Positions 1 through 10,421 of a stretch of 64,000 bases of DNA are shown here, in pieces. A program made the position numbers and the translations under genes. The stretch's first letter is position 1. Each line of letters begins with the position of its first letter. This DNA is from Clostridia bacterium (lineage in GTDB: Bacteria; Bacillota; Peptococcia; DRI-13; UBA5745). Location: assembly GCA_018434325.1 (NCBI GenBank), contig JAHDPO010000004.1:310001-374000 (forward strand). Direction: 5' to 3'. The notes under the pieces are model-generated. The model was not told the DNA's origin and searched no databases. It was given only the letters and a program-made list of their open reading frames with translations.

Positions 1-1
1 G

Positions 2-943
2 GACCGGCTGCCGATCATGCAGAAAATGATCATGTCGGACACCTTGGAGCAGCGCAAGGCAGCCTTAGACCAACTCCTGCCTTTCCAGGAAGAGGATTTC
101 TACGGCATTCTCAAGGCCATGGACGGTTTAGAAACCACCATCCGTTTGCTGGACCCCCCTCTCCATGAATTCCTGCCTTCTCTGGAAAGCCTGGTGGTGG
201 AAATCACCACTTTAAGAATTACGCAGGAAGATGAAAAAAGATGTCAGGAGCTGGAGGCTTTACTCCATAAAGTTCGCACCCTCCACGAAGCTAATCCCAT
301 GCTGGGCACCCGTGGCTGCCGCTTGGGCATCCGTCATCCCGAGATCTACCGCATGCAGGCCAGAGCTATCTTCCAGGCTGCTGCCCGGTTAAAGAAAGAG
401 GGCTTTGATCCCAAGCCCCAGGTAGAGATTCCCCTGGTCATTGATCAAAAAGAGTTAAGCATTCTGCGGCAGGCTATTCGAGAAGAAGCCGAACATGTCA
501 TGAAAAATACCGGTTTAGACTTGGAATGCATAGTGGGCGTTATGCTGGAGCTGCCCCGGGCCTGCCTGATGGCGGGAGAATTGGTTCAGGAATCCGATTT
601 CATGACCTTCGGCACCAACGACCTGACCCAAACTGCTTTAGGCTTCAGCCGGGATGACGCTGAAGGCAAATTTATGACCGACTATCTGGACCAAAAAATC
701 CTTAAGGAAAATCCCTTCGCCGTACTGGATACAGCAGGCGTGGGCGAACTGATGGATATTGCCATTAGCCGGGCCAGGGCAGTAAAGCCGGATCTGTCCT
801 TCGGTATCTGCGGCGAGCATGGCGGCGACCCTGCCTCCATCCACTTCTGCCAGAAAGTCAAGCTCACCTTCGTCAGCTGCTCACCCTTCCGGGTGCCGGT
901 AGCCAGACTGGCGGCGGCCCAGGCAGCACTCAAACAAAAATAA
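2..943 (+). CDS. ppdK: Pyruvate, phosphate dikinase, C-terminal part (5' end outside window)
   Basis: The frame is open from the first bases of the window (DRLPIMQKMIM...), so this is the last ~313 residues of a protein that is normally ~870-890 residues. PPDK interconverts pyruvate + ATP + Pi and PEP + AMP + PPi in the cytosol, and anaerobes often use it in glycolysis or gluconeogenesis. The visible part is the C-terminal TIM-barrel PEP/pyruvate domain. It shows NPMLGTRGCRLGI, the substrate-binding VGVMLELPRACL strand, FGTNDLTQ, and the catalytic-cysteine segment CGEHGGDP near the end. No frameshift is seen. It is followed by a bidirectional hairpin terminator. The family assignment is secure; nothing can be said about its promoter. 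Confidence 0.97.
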   Translation, partial: DRLPIMQKMIMSDTLEQRKAALDQLLPFQEEDFYGILKAMDGLETTIRLLDPPLHEFLPSLESLVVEITTLRITQEDEKRCQELEALLHKVRTLHEANPMLGTRGCRLGIRHPEIYRMQARAIFQAAARLKKEGFDPKPQVEIPLVIDQKELSILRQAIREEAEHVMKNTGLDLECIVGVMLELPRACLMAGELVQESDFMTFGTNDLTQTALGFSRDDAEGKFMTDYLDQKILKENPFAVLDTAGVGELMDIAISRARAVKPDLSFGICGEHGGDPASIHFCQKVKLTFVSCSPFRVPVARLAAAQAALKQK

Positions 944-955
944 CTAATCAGGCAT

Positions 956-1004
956 AAAAAAACAGGGTATTGCGTTTCAGAACAGCGCAATACCCTGTTT
1001 TTTT
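956..1004. terminator. Bidirectional intrinsic terminator between ppdK and tetR
   Basis: A 14-bp perfect stem (961-974 AACAGGGTATTGCG with 986-999) encloses an 11-nt loop. A-run on the left and T-run on the right give a U-tract on both strands, so it can end ppdK (+) and the convergent TetR gene (-). The stem arm AACAGGGTAT recurs in the terminator at 19521-19567. Confidence 0.9.
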
Positions 1005-1031
1005 ACATAAATGGGATGTTTTCGCCGTCTT

Positions 1032-1664
1032 TTAAAGGATCTCCGAGCTTTGAATGCCCTTCAACAGTATCCGAAAATACTCAAGGCATTCTTTCTTTAA
1101 ATCAAAGTCGGGGTAGCGAATGCACCATTCATAGGAAAGTCCCCGGATGGCCATGACAAAATATCTGGTCAAAGCATCTGGCGAAAGCTCCGACTGGAAT
1201 TCTCCCTGCGTCAGACCCTGCCTAAGAATTTCGGCAAATATTTTATACAAATCCCGCTGATAATTCAGAACCGTTTCCATATTGACGGCTTTGGTGAGCT
1301 GCATCTTATAAGCAGTCCGCATTCTGTTATAGCCGATGGTGTCCGTAAGCACATCGGCTACTTTGGCGGCCAGCGTAAGGAGCTGCTCAGAGGATTTGAT
1401 CCCGGGGGGCAGAGAAACGATGAAGGATTGATAGGTGACGTCCAGACCATTGATATAATCGGAGAGGAAAGCATCGATCAAAGCAGCCTTCGAAGGAAAA
1501 TGCACATAGAACGAGCCTTTGGACACACCCGCACTTTGCACAATGGCGTCAATGGTTACTTCGTCATAATCGTATTGGCCGAAAAGCTGAGCGGCGCTAT
1601 CGTATAGTCTTCTTTTTGTTTCCGCTGCCTGTTCCTGCCTCCGGCTGGATTTTTCTTTTTTCAT
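1032..1664 (-). CDS. TetR/AcrR family transcriptional regulator
   Basis: 210 residues. The N-terminal helix-turn-helix is clear at about residues 15-60 (TKRRLYDSAAQLF, then VTIDAIVQSAGVSKGSFYVHF). The rest is an all-helical ligand/dimer domain with no recognisable subfamily. ATG at 1664 is preceded by AAGGAG with 8-nt spacing. It is divergent from the giant surface-protein gene starting at 1830, and the 165-bp gap holds an inverted repeat of TetR-operator type. Inference: it represses itself and possibly the surface protein. The ligand cannot be inferred. Confidence 0.92.
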   Translation of the reverse strand: MKKEKSSRRQEQAAETKRRLYDSAAQLFGQYDYDEVTIDAIVQSAGVSKGSFYVHFPSKAALIDAFLSDYINGLDVTYQSFIVSLPPGIKSSEQLLTLAAKVADVLTDTIGYNRMRTAYKMQLTKAVNMETVLNYQRDLYKIFAEILRQGLTQGEFQSELSPDALTRYFVMAIRGLSYEWCIRYPDFDLKKECLEYFRILLKGIQSSEIL

Positions 1665-1705
1665 GAGCTAATCTCCTTATTGAAATTTCATAAAAAATAC
1701 TATAA

Positions 1706-1750
1706 AATGACTTGTAGTCATTGAATATCAGTCAGTGAGGGACGGTCATT
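1706..1750. promoter_or_regulatory. Candidate TetR operator in the divergent promoter region
   Basis: AATGAC-N5-GTCATT (1706-1722) is a perfect inverted repeat next to the tetR start. Further half-site-like GTCAGTGAGG and GGTCATT lie at 1731-1750. TGAC/GTCA arms are typical of TetR operators. A TATACT -10-like box for the rightward gene lies at 1777-1782 without a good -35 box, so that promoter is only tentative. Confidence 0.5.
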
Positions 1751-1829
1751 ATTTCATTGCTCCCATTATATCTTTGTATACTGATTATTTCAATATATAT
1801 ACCACTCAAGAAAACGGGAGGATAAGAAA

Positions 1830-4800
1830 ATGTTTAAGAAGTTTACGGCAATTATCCTGGGGCTCCTGATGCTGCTGCAAAGCCTGCCGGCCATGGCTTT
1901 CAGTGTGGATGACTTTGTTACCGAGGAGGAAATGCGCCAGGCTGTCCGGGGGGGCGCCAGGTGGGTGGAGCAGTTCCCCCAAGGGCTTTTTAACCTCTTG
2001 GGAACGCAGTTTGAGATGTATGAATCCAATGATTTTTTGGAAATCCCCATTGTGCGCCAAGGAGGTACTCAGGGCAAGGTCTCCGTAGACTTCAAGGTTA
2101 TTGATATCAGTGCGGAGTATGGCGTAGACTATGTTATACGTGTATATGAAAACGCCCGGAGAAACGAAATAAAAAAGACGAATGAGTCCAGGCCGTTGGT
2201 TGAGAATAACCTGGATAACAATACGGTGAACATAAGCCAATATATTTACCCAGGCCAGTCTTCAGCGACTGATTTTATTTATGAGGATAATCCTTTGGCG
2301 GTCGTCCCCGAACCGGGGCCGGTGCAGCCCTCTGCTACTGAGCATATCTATTACACTGAGCTGCCAAAAACAGAGGTGACTTTTGACGGAGCAATCAAGC
2401 GGGAAGCGCCGCCTCAGGGAGGTGCTCTGCGCCAGGCCCGGGAAGCCTATCTGGGGCGAAAGAGTGATCGTCCCGACTGGCAGGCTGTGGACGAGGGTCA
2501 GGTGGAAGAATTAAAAGAAGAATACGACCTGTTCCTGGAGAGGATGCCGGGGACTGAGTCAACCCTGGAATTTGCCGAGGATGAATACATCAAATATATC
2601 TACATAGTACCCTTGAATGATAAGTTATCCGAAAGCGAAGAACAGATCATGCTGGCCCTGGAGCGTCCCAAGGGCGGAGCCAGCCGGGGCGAGTTCTATA
2701 TGGGCTATGTAAATATCAAGGACGACGAGGACCCGGAGGACTCCCTCTTTGAAATCACCACGCCTAATGTTGCGGCGGAAGGCGGCATAGCAAAAATTAA
2801 AGTCTACCGGACGGGCGGAATCAACCAATATGCTTCTGTCACCGTCGGCACCGAGGAAGGCAGTGCCAAAGCCGGGGAAGACTATGAGCCAGGCCTGGCG
2901 CAGCTGCTCTTTACGCCGGGTATGACGGAGCAAAACGTCTTGGTCAACGTCCCGGAAAATCCGGACCTGACCACGACCAGGAGCTTTACGGTAGCCCTGG
3001 ACCGGGAAAATAAAAATGTCAAAGGCTCCGGATCTGAAGCAGTGGTCACCATTCCTGCCGGAGAAAATGCCCCGGCCGCCCGGTTGCAGTCCAGGGCGAT
3101 GATGGTTCCGACCATGATGGCCGCCGCCGCAATGGCCCCGGCGGAAAATACCAATGCAGAAAAAATTACTCCCCAAGGACATTCTCCGGCTAAAGGACAA
3201 TGGGCGCTGGATGATAACTTTTTGCAAAATAACATAACCAAAGAAGTTAATTTTAAACAGTTATCTTTCACTGAAACGGGTTTTACCTTTTCTAAGAATA
3301 ACTCAGCGGGTTCCAGCGCTATGGTCTCTTTCCCTGTCGGCCTCGGGGGTGTGAACGGTGTTTCCTTCGATTATGTCTCGCCTAATTCGGGGAAATCGGG
3401 TATCTATTATGATTCAAGCTATTATTTAGAATTTGCAAACGGTCAAAAAGGTAATGTAATTGTATCCGCATTGAGCTCTAAAATTTGGAAAGATACCTGG
3501 GAGCTAACTTTCAAAACCAATTCGTCCAGCTACTCAAGCACCTTCAATAATGTACTACTGCGATTACATCAATTAGATTTACAGATTTCAGCACCGTCTA
3601 AATTGCAGCGGAAGCAGTACACCATCGAAAACAGTGAGCTTAAGTCCATAGCCGAGGCGCTCTATAACAAGGACATCCCCAAAGAATACAGCCCCGGCAG
3701 TCTCTATATCTCCCGGGTCTATTCCAATGTGGGCAATTATCAAGAAGGCAATGCTGCCGGTGATAACTCCGCTTTTACCACCGCTAAAGTCTACCGTTCC
3801 GACAATATAGCTTTTGGCTATCGCTACAGCGAGGACAATCCGGACGGCAAATATGCCCAATTTGCCGGCTTTGAGGTTAAAGCCGGCGGCAGCTGGCTGC
3901 AGTTTCCGGATCAGAGAGAGCTGGTCTTGAACGCCGACTTTTTCCGCAAAACCGGTATCGCTGAAGAAGTATACAATGCGCAGAAAATTCTGGTCAGGCC
4001 CATTTTCAAAAAAAGGCCGGCATATTTCTCTGTTTTTTATAATCAACCTTACTACGTCCTGCAAAACGGCAGACTTAAGAATTTCAGGACCGGTGATACA
4101 TCCGGATTTTTTATTAATAGCCCTGATTACCAAGAATTAAGGATGGATTTTGCCGATATTTATGTCGGGGACGTCATCACCGGGTTGGAGGCGGAAAACT
4201 ACTATGTGGCCAAACCGCCCTTATGGAATTCCATGGGCGCAGGCTCCAATTTTTTATATTGGCCGGCGCCGGAAAATATTATCGTTACCGAACCGGTTGG
4301 CAAAACTAAGATTGATTATGTTTTGGAGCATATCAATACATCTCTGGGTTTTGAATTTAAGGCCCAGACATTGATTGTGCAGGCCCACCCCAACACCTAT
4401 AAACACGGAATTACCACGCCCCAGTATATGCTGGACGGCATCTCGTATAACCGGGAAAGCTTTGCGGCGGAAATGGAGCGGGTATATTTAGGCCCTGACC
4501 TGGGGGAAGATCCGCCCATACTTGCGCCTAAAAATGCCAATCCTCAGCTGGAGATGGCCTTCTCCTATCAGTTCAATCCGGAATTTCCTGACCCCAGCGG
4601 GATGTACCGTAACGAGCTGGGCAAGATAACCGCCGCCCGGCTGAAGGTCTATGATCATAATGACCCGGATACGGTGCGCTATCAGATAGATATTCCCTAT
4701 AATAACGGTTCCTTCAAATTCTCCGGCAACCCCAAGGATTTGGGCTGGGAGCTGGATGATTTCGCCACCGTGACCATCTTCGGCGACCGCAAGGTGGGGT

Positions 4801-7800
4801 CGGCAGGCCGGACCGCCCAATCCCAGGAGATCGTGATTGATTTCTTAAGGGAATCCCGGGACGGCATCGTCGTACTGCCCCCGGAAATTGAGGACAGTAC
4901 ACAAATCTGGCAGGGCGATATCCAGAACAAGGTTATTGTCAATAACGCCAATCCTAACCCTCGTGCTTATTACCGAATGCAGGCCCTCACCTCCCCCGGC
5001 TTTGTCGCGTCCTGGCGGGACCGTTCCAACGATTATAACGGCGACGGCAATATCACGGATGATGAATTAAAAAAGATGCAAACGGACCTGATGGCTCTGG
5101 GCGGTGATCCCGCTTCCTTTGACCGCAACATTTACTGGGGTAATTCCTTTACCTTCCGGCCCTGGCTTGTTAACCCGGCTAAAATTTACTACAGTCTTGA
5201 AAAACCCTCCGGGGCCACGACAGGCAATTGGCTGAATTTCTCTTTGTCTGAGATCTACAGCACCGTTTTAAACCCTGATACGCAATCCGATGACGTGCCT
5301 ATCAAGGACGCCGAGGTCTACGTCGGCGGAAAGCAGATCTTTGACGACGCCGTGGACGGGATAATAGACGGCAAGTACCAGGATTACGATTTTGATTATG
5401 CGGAGGGCAACCATTACCTGGGGCAGCTTCTTTACAAAGGACAGATCTTCAATTTTGCCGCCGAAGGCGGGTACCCGGTACAGGTTCAGATATTTACCAG
5501 CGATTTGATGAGGCCTCATGATTTCAAAGTTTATGTTCAGAAAGACGCTTCCACCTTGGAAGATCAGCTATTAGATAAAAAGAAGACCTTTATGACGGTA
5601 CCGGAAGCCCCCACCACTTTCAAATACCGGATTAATTCCGGGAAAGCGGGTGTTAAAGCCACTGATTCGATCATCCGCATTTACGACGGCGCCGGCAAAG
5701 AAATTTATGAAGACTACACCGGACGGCCCAACAGTGACGGTGAATTCTCCTATACCATCGCCGATCCCTTTGCCACTGGTATTAAATCCGGTGGTACGGT
5801 GACCCTTGCCGGGGTCTTCCGAGATGCTGATGGGAAGATCGTTCAGGAATATCCAGAGGTGCGCACCGGTCTGACCTTTATGGATGAGCTGAGCTCCGTC
5901 ACTGCCCTGGCCAGCTTTGAGGCGCTGAACAAGCCGACGCTTTCCATGATCGGCACCCTTGCCAACAAGTTTGATTTGGGCCGGGAGGTCAAATTTACCG
6001 AAGAATATATTGCCGACCATCTGACCATTTATGACGATATTCATCCGGTACGCAAGGTTATTTACGCCACCTTTGGTTATAGTGACGTTTATGTTAAAAA
6101 ATTCAAAGAAAATACCAAAGGCGACAAGATTGTTGTTACGGATTACGGCTACAACCCCGATGATGACGACGATGATGACAGTGAAGACGAGAAAGAAAAA
6201 AGCAATCTTAAGGATCTGGAAGAAGAATCCGCGGACGATGATAGTACGTCTGACGTAGCCCAGACGGTGGAAGAAAATCAGAAAAATCCCGATGAAAAGA
6301 ATAACGGCGGCGGCGACTTCAAGATGAAGTACAGCATTTCCCTGGCCCTGGCCCTGGAAGTCGGACAAGAAGACAAGGGAAACGGGCTTTGGGGGGAAGA
6401 CGGCCACTATTATTTCAGCGCCCTGACGATCATGGCTACAGCAAACGCCAGCTACACAAAGAGCAATACCTTTATGACTCCTGTTGGCATTCCGGTCAAG
6501 GTAACCCTGGAGGCGGGCGGTAATGCCGCCGTAGTGCTCGGGATCGAGGCGAATCACAAGGATCCTTATAATGTAAAGTATCAGCTCAACCCCGTAGACG
6601 GGAAAATGTCCCTCAATCCGAAGAATTATGACGTCTATGCCAAGTTTTACCTGACTCCCTATGTAGAGCTTTCCGCAGGAAGCGGCTTTGATTACCTGGA
6701 ATTAAGCATTTCCGGCCGGGCGGATTTGGACTTTAATTTTAACGCGCCTATCTTTGGTGATTCCGGCGTTTCCAATTCAGGGAGCGGGGGCTTGACTATC
6801 TCGGCCAAGCTGAAGCTGAAGGTTCTCTTGGTCACCAAGAGCTGGACCCTTTATAAAAGCAAGCATATAAGCCTTTTCTCCTCCGGGCGGGCGCAGGGTC
6901 AAATGCTGGGCGCTTTGAGAGATCCCTATCAGGATTATCTTTATGAAGCAGCCGGAACAATCTCGCCGGAAGACGTAATGTCAAGGGATTATTTTTCCGC
7001 AAAAGGCGGCTGGAACTCCGACAGCCGTATGCAGAGCGTCCGTCCCGGCGCCGAACAAGAGCTGCAGAAGGGTGTATTCCCGTACCCGCAGACCAAGATG
7101 ATTAAAATTGACGATGAGCGAACCCTCCTCCTGTTCATTGAGGATGACGGGGCTAGAGATAGCTACAACCGCGCCTCCCTTTATTATGCAATTGTTGAGG
7201 ACGGAATTGCCTCTGACCCTGTCGCTATAGACGTTGACGGAACCTGGGATGAGAACCCGGACGCTTTCAGGGTGGATAATAAGATTTTGATTACCTGGTC
7301 GGATGCCGGACGGCAATTTATCGCGGCGGATACACATGTCGGTATTTTAAGCGCCATGAATATCAGCGGGGCCTGGTTTGACCCGGCGGCGGAAAGCTGC
7401 GGCCCACCCTTTGCCATCACCCAGCCAGCCCCGGGCGGCGATACCATTGGGGATATCAACCCTAAAATCTCCTATGACCCTACTGAAGAAAGACTAATGG
7501 TCTATTATAACAAGACCGATTATGCCGAGCCGGATGAAGACGATTGGAATAGCGGCGAAGTGATCAGTGAGGCAGTCCCCCATGATGAAGAACCGGACGG
7601 GGGTGAAAAGGCGCTTTACGGCGATATTATCAATGGCTATAGCGCTATTGCCTACCGCTATGCCGATTATACCGGCGGCAGCTTTGTCTGGGATGATACC
7701 ACGGTAACCGATATGATTTATGGTGGGGAGCGATTCCTGGATCTGGCCCCGGCCGCGGAAATAACGGAGACGGAACGAATGGTAACTGAAGACGTCATCA

Positions 7801-10265
7801 TAACCGGTGATGAAGGGTATACCAGCACAATCAGGATTCCCCATCCCGTTACCGACCAGACGGTCAGCGCCTACGAAGGCATGCTCGATCCGCGGGTAGT
7901 GGCTTTTGACCTGACCACCCATAACGGCAAGGCTATATTTGCCTATATCCTGGACTATGACAGCAATCTGAAGACGCCTCATGACCAGGGACTGTACATC
8001 CAGACCTATGACTACGCCGCAGAAGAATTCTCATACCCGATTGAGATCGCCAATAATGAGAAGCAGGATACCCAGCCGCAGTTTGCCCATGTGGGTGATC
8101 AGACGTATCTGTACTGGCTGCAGAACGACTGGGCCGAGGATTTGGAGGAAGGCGGTTTTGCCAATAAAAGCAAGATTGTCTATACCAATGTCAGCGAATT
8201 ATTCAAGCCCAGCAGATTAGTTAAAAAAACCATCGGCGGCAAAACCTTCTATCTCATCGATAAGTCCGGCTCCGGCAAAGACGGCCACATTCAGACGGCG
8301 GTGACCTGCAATAATCCCATTGAAGAATATCACCTGGTCACAAACGGTGACGACGTTTACGCCCTCTGGACGGAGCTGAACATCAGCCATAAGAATGGTG
8401 TGAAGCCTGACGATAAGGATGCCAACGACCCAGCCAACATCCATAAAGAAATGCATATTTTTGCCGCCTGTGCCCTGGAAGACTATCCCTGGTCACAGCC
8501 GGTTCAGTTAACTGCTGACCCAGGACAGAGTTTCTCCGATCTTTCCTTTATCGTACATGAAGATTCCGTCTACGGCAGCGCCGCCGTGACCGCAGCCTAT
8601 GCCCGTTATGTTCAGCATTATGACGACGAGGCCGGACATTTCAGCGATGATCAGTCAGTCCGCACCCTGGCGTTAAGAACCTTCTTCATCACCAATGAGC
8701 CGGCAGCGGGTGAACTTACCCTGGATGCCGCCTACCCCGGAGCGGGAGAAACTGTCTATGTGCAAGCCGTAGTACAGAATACCGGACTGCACCCTGAAGC
8801 GGGCTACGATACCCAATTCTACGTCACCGTGGATGGAGAACCGTATTACGAGAGCAAACTGACTGGGGAAGCACATGACCAAAGGCATGCCGATCTAATC
8901 TTAGGCGGCTCCGCCGAGCAGTTTTTCGACAGCTTTGTCATGCCGGATAACCTTGAAGAGGCAGCGGAGATGATTCTCGGCTTCCGGGTGCGCAGTGAGG
9001 ACGGCAATGTGCTGACCTACACGGAAAAAGAAATTCCGCTGGCGCCGGATCTCGTTATTACAGAACTGGAAAGCCTGCTGATCGGGGAGAATCAGGCTTA
9101 CACCAGCCTTTATGTAACCAATAACGGCAATAAGGCCTTCGATCAGGCCTGTACCGTTAGGGCAGGCAACAGGACGCTGCATACCCAACCGGTGACCCTG
9201 GCTGCCGGTGAGACGCAGACTCTCAATTTTGAATATGACATCACCGGCGCAGCCTTCGACCCATTGATGGCAGCTGAGGATGGCAGCAAGTACGACGCCC
9301 TGAACCTGACCTTTAAGTTCGGCGAGTTCGAAGGCCCCGGGGAAATCAAACGGGTGGTTTCCGCCGAAGCCTTTGATGAATTACAGAATATCCAGAGCTT
9401 CAGTATTACCAAAAACGGTACGGCCTTGGCCAACGGCACTCGATTATACATCGGAGCTAACGCTGCCGTTCCGCTGGCAGCGGACTATACCGGCAGTGCG
9501 GCTGAGTCAGGCCTCTCTCACCTGGACGTCAAGTGGAATTCCTCCAACCCGGCAGTGGCCACAGTATTAAAGGACGGGACGCTCATTCCCCTGATGCAGG
9601 GAACAACGAATATCACCGCAACCTTGCAGCCCTATGCTGAACAGTCCCGGTCCTATGATCATGAAAGCTATTACGGCGACCTTACGGCTGCAGACTTCGG
9701 CGTCCCCTTTGAGCTGGTGGATACCTCTTACCTGCTTCCGGAGGGACTGACCAGGAAAGTCAGCCTGCAGGTCACCGTCGGCGCCGGTTCCAATGATTCC
9801 GGCGGCAGCAACTATACGCCCCCGGTAGTGCCGGTGGCGCCGGCGCCACCGGCCGGCGACCACCAGGAAATCAGCCTGACCATCGGTCAAAATACAGCCA
9901 TCGTAAATGGGGTAACTTATACTATGGATGCTATACCATTCATTGATAAGACAACAAATCGCACCATGATGCCGGCACGTTTCATCAGCGAAATTCTTGG
10001 CGCTCAGGTGGAATGGGATAATGCTTCCCGACAGGTTAAAATAACTCAAGGAAGTACGGTGATCATTTTAACCCTGAACTCCGGCACGGCTTTTATCAAC
10101 GGCAAGGCTGTCCAACTGGATCAGCCTGCAGTCTCTCTGCCTCCTGGCCGCACTTTCGTCCCCTTGCGCTTCATCGCTGAAGCCTTGGGGGCTGCAGTGG
10201 AATATGATGAAGTAACAGGACAGATTTTAATTACCAAAATAGCGACAGCGAGTTCTCGCCGCTAA
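1830..10265 (+). CDS. Giant secreted multidomain surface protein with Calx-beta, EF-hand-like, Big2-like and copper-amine-oxidase-N stalk domains
   Basis: 2811 residues, no frame interruption. A signal peptide (KKFTAIILGLLMLLQSLPAMA) predicts export. Visible modules: Calx-beta-like segments at about 48-130 and 305-410; an EF-hand/dockerin-like loop DYNGDGNITDDE near 1067-1080; a very acidic linker (DDDDDDD) near 1440-1475; a beta-rich region at ~1490-1690; a CARDB-like stretch from ~2290; a Big2-like domain at ~2530-2600 (VKWNSSNPAVATV); a G/S/P-rich linker near 2655-2680; and two copper amine oxidase N-terminal-like repeats to the end (MMPARFISEILGAQVEW, FVPLRFIAEALGAAVEY). These C-terminal repeats are common on clostridial surface proteins and probably anchor or scaffold. 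Ca2+ binding is inferred. There are no catalytic motifs and no LPXTG sorting signal. GGGAGG lies 8 nt before the ATG. The function is unknown; an adhesin or surface-layer-associated protein is the best guess. Confidence 0.85.
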   Translation: MFKKFTAIILGLLMLLQSLPAMAFSVDDFVTEEEMRQAVRGGARWVEQFPQGLFNLLGTQFEMYESNDFLEIPIVRQGGTQGKVSVDFKVIDISAEYGVDYVIRVYENARRNEIKKTNESRPLVENNLDNNTVNISQYIYPGQSSATDFIYEDNPLAVVPEPGPVQPSATEHIYYTELPKTEVTFDGAIKREAPPQGGALRQAREAYLGRKSDRPDWQAVDEGQVEELKEEYDLFLERMPGTESTLEFAEDEYIKYIYIVPLNDKLSESEEQIMLALERPKGGASRGEFYMGYVNIKDDEDPEDSLFEITTPNVAAEGGIAKIKVYRTGGINQYASVTVGTEEGSAKAGEDYEPGLAQLLFTPGMTEQNVLVNVPENPDLTTTRSFTVALDRENKNVKGSGSEAVVTIPAGENAPAARLQSRAMMVPTMMAAAAMAPAENTNAEKITPQGHSPAKGQWALDDNFLQNNITKEVNFKQLSFTETGFTFSKNNSAGSSAMVSFPVGLGGVNGVSFDYVSPNSGKSGIYYDSSYYLEFANGQKGNVIVSALSSKIWKDTWELTFKTNSSSYSSTFNNVLLRLHQLDLQISAPSKLQRKQYTIENSELKSIAEALYNKDIPKEYSPGSLYISRVYSNVGNYQEGNAAGDNSAFTTAKVYRSDNIAFGYRYSEDNPDGKYAQFAGFEVKAGGSWLQFPDQRELVLNADFFRKTGIAEEVYNAQKILVRPIFKKRPAYFSVFYNQPYYVLQNGRLKNFRTGDTSGFFINSPDYQELRMDFADIYVGDVITGLEAENYYVAKPPLWNSMGAGSNFLYWPAPENIIVTEPVGKTKIDYVLEHINTSLGFEFKAQTLIVQAHPNTYKHGITTPQYMLDGISYNRESFAAEMERVYLGPDLGEDPPILAPKNANPQLEMAFSYQFNPEFPDPSGMYRNELGKITAARLKVYDHNDPDTVRYQIDIPYNNGSFKFSGNPKDLGWELDDFATVTIFGDRKVGSAGRTAQSQEIVIDFLRESRDGIVVLPPEIEDSTQIWQGDIQNKVIVNNANPNPRAYYRMQALTSPGFVASWRDRSNDYNGDGNITDDELKKMQTDLMALGGDPASFDRNIYWGNSFTFRPWLVNPAKIYYSLEKPSGATTGNWLNFSLSEIYSTVLNPDTQSDDVPIKDAEVYVGGKQIFDDAVDGIIDGKYQDYDFDYAEGNHYLGQLLYKGQIFNFAAEGGYPVQVQIFTSDLMRPHDFKVYVQKDASTLEDQLLDKKKTFMTVPEAPTTFKYRINSGKAGVKATDSIIRIYDGAGKEIYEDYTGRPNSDGEFSYTIADPFATGIKSGGTVTLAGVFRDADGKIVQEYPEVRTGLTFMDELSSVTALASFEALNKPTLSMIGTLANKFDLGREVKFTEEYIADHLTIYDDIHPVRKVIYATFGYSDVYVKKFKENTKGDKIVVTDYGYNPDDDDDDDSEDEKEKSNLKDLEEESADDDSTSDVAQTVEENQKNPDEKNNGGGDFKMKYSISLALALEVGQEDKGNGLWGEDGHYYFSALTIMATANASYTKSNTFMTPVGIPVKVTLEAGGNAAVVLGIEANHKDPYNVKYQLNPVDGKMSLNPKNYDVYAKFYLTPYVELSAGSGFDYLELSISGRADLDFNFNAPIFGDSGVSNSGSGGLTISAKLKLKVLLVTKSWTLYKSKHISLFSSGRAQGQMLGALRDPYQDYLYEAAGTISPEDVMSRDYFSAKGGWNSDSRMQSVRPGAEQELQKGVFPYPQTKMIKIDDERTLLLFIEDDGARDSYNRASLYYAIVEDGIASDPVAIDVDGTWDENPDAFRVDNKILITWSDAGRQFIAADTHVGILSAMNISGAWFDPAAESCGPPFAITQPAPGGDTIGDINPKISYDPTEERLMVYYNKTDYAEPDEDDWNSGEVISEAVPHDEEPDGGEKALYGDIINGYSAIAYRYADYTGGSFVWDDTTVTDMIYGGERFLDLAPAAEITETERMVTEDVIITGDEGYTSTIRIPHPVTDQTVSAYEGMLDPRVVAFDLTTHNGKAIFAYILDYDSNLKTPHDQGLYIQTYDYAAEEFSYPIEIANNEKQDTQPQFAHVGDQTYLYWLQNDWAEDLEEGGFANKSKIVYTNVSELFKPSRLVKKTIGGKTFYLIDKSGSGKDGHIQTAVTCNNPIEEYHLVTNGDDVYALWTELNISHKNGVKPDDKDANDPANIHKEMHIFAACALEDYPWSQPVQLTADPGQSFSDLSFIVHEDSVYGSAAVTAAYARYVQHYDDEAGHFSDDQSVRTLALRTFFITNEPAAGELTLDAAYPGAGETVYVQAVVQNTGLHPEAGYDTQFYVTVDGEPYYESKLTGEAHDQRHADLILGGSAEQFFDSFVMPDNLEEAAEMILGFRVRSEDGNVLTYTEKEIPLAPDLVITELESLLIGENQAYTSLYVTNNGNKAFDQACTVRAGNRTLHTQPVTLAAGETQTLNFEYDITGAAFDPLMAAEDGSKYDALNLTFKFGEFEGPGEIKRVVSAEAFDELQNIQSFSITKNGTALANGTRLYIGANAAVPLAADYTGSAAESGLSHLDVKWNSSNPAVATVLKDGTLIPLMQGTTNITATLQPYAEQSRSYDHESYYGDLTAADFGVPFELVDTSYLLPEGLTRKVSLQVTVGAGSNDSGGSNYTPPVVPVAPAPPAGDHQEISLTIGQNTAIVNGVTYTMDAIPFIDKTTNRTMMPARFISEILGAQVEWDNASRQVKITQGSTVIILTLNSGTAFINGKAVQLDQPAVSLPPGRTFVPLRFIAEALGAAVEYDEVTGQILITKIATASSRR

Positions 10266-10290
10266 GCTTGAGCAGTTAGCTCAATCAAAC

Positions 10291-10336
10291 AAAGTCAAGG
10301 GTCACTGCTTCCGGTGGGGGCAGTGACTTTTTCTTT
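10291..10336 (+). terminator. Intrinsic terminator after the giant surface-protein gene
   Basis: GTCACTGC (10301-10308) pairs with GCAGTGAC (10320-10327), followed by TTTTTCTTTT. An alternative outer pairing AAAGTCA/TGACTTT is also possible. Confidence 0.85.
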
Positions 10337-10421
10337 TAAGGATTCGATATTTTTTATATTAAAAAAGTCGAGCCTTCCAATATCCGTTTCTGGTATTATG
10401 TAGATACCAAGGAGGTGGCGT

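Noticed and set aside
5571-6557. 328-residue frame antisense to the giant surface-protein gene
   Set aside because: Lies wholly inside an intact frame with clear domains; no ribosome site and a composition typical of a shadow frame.
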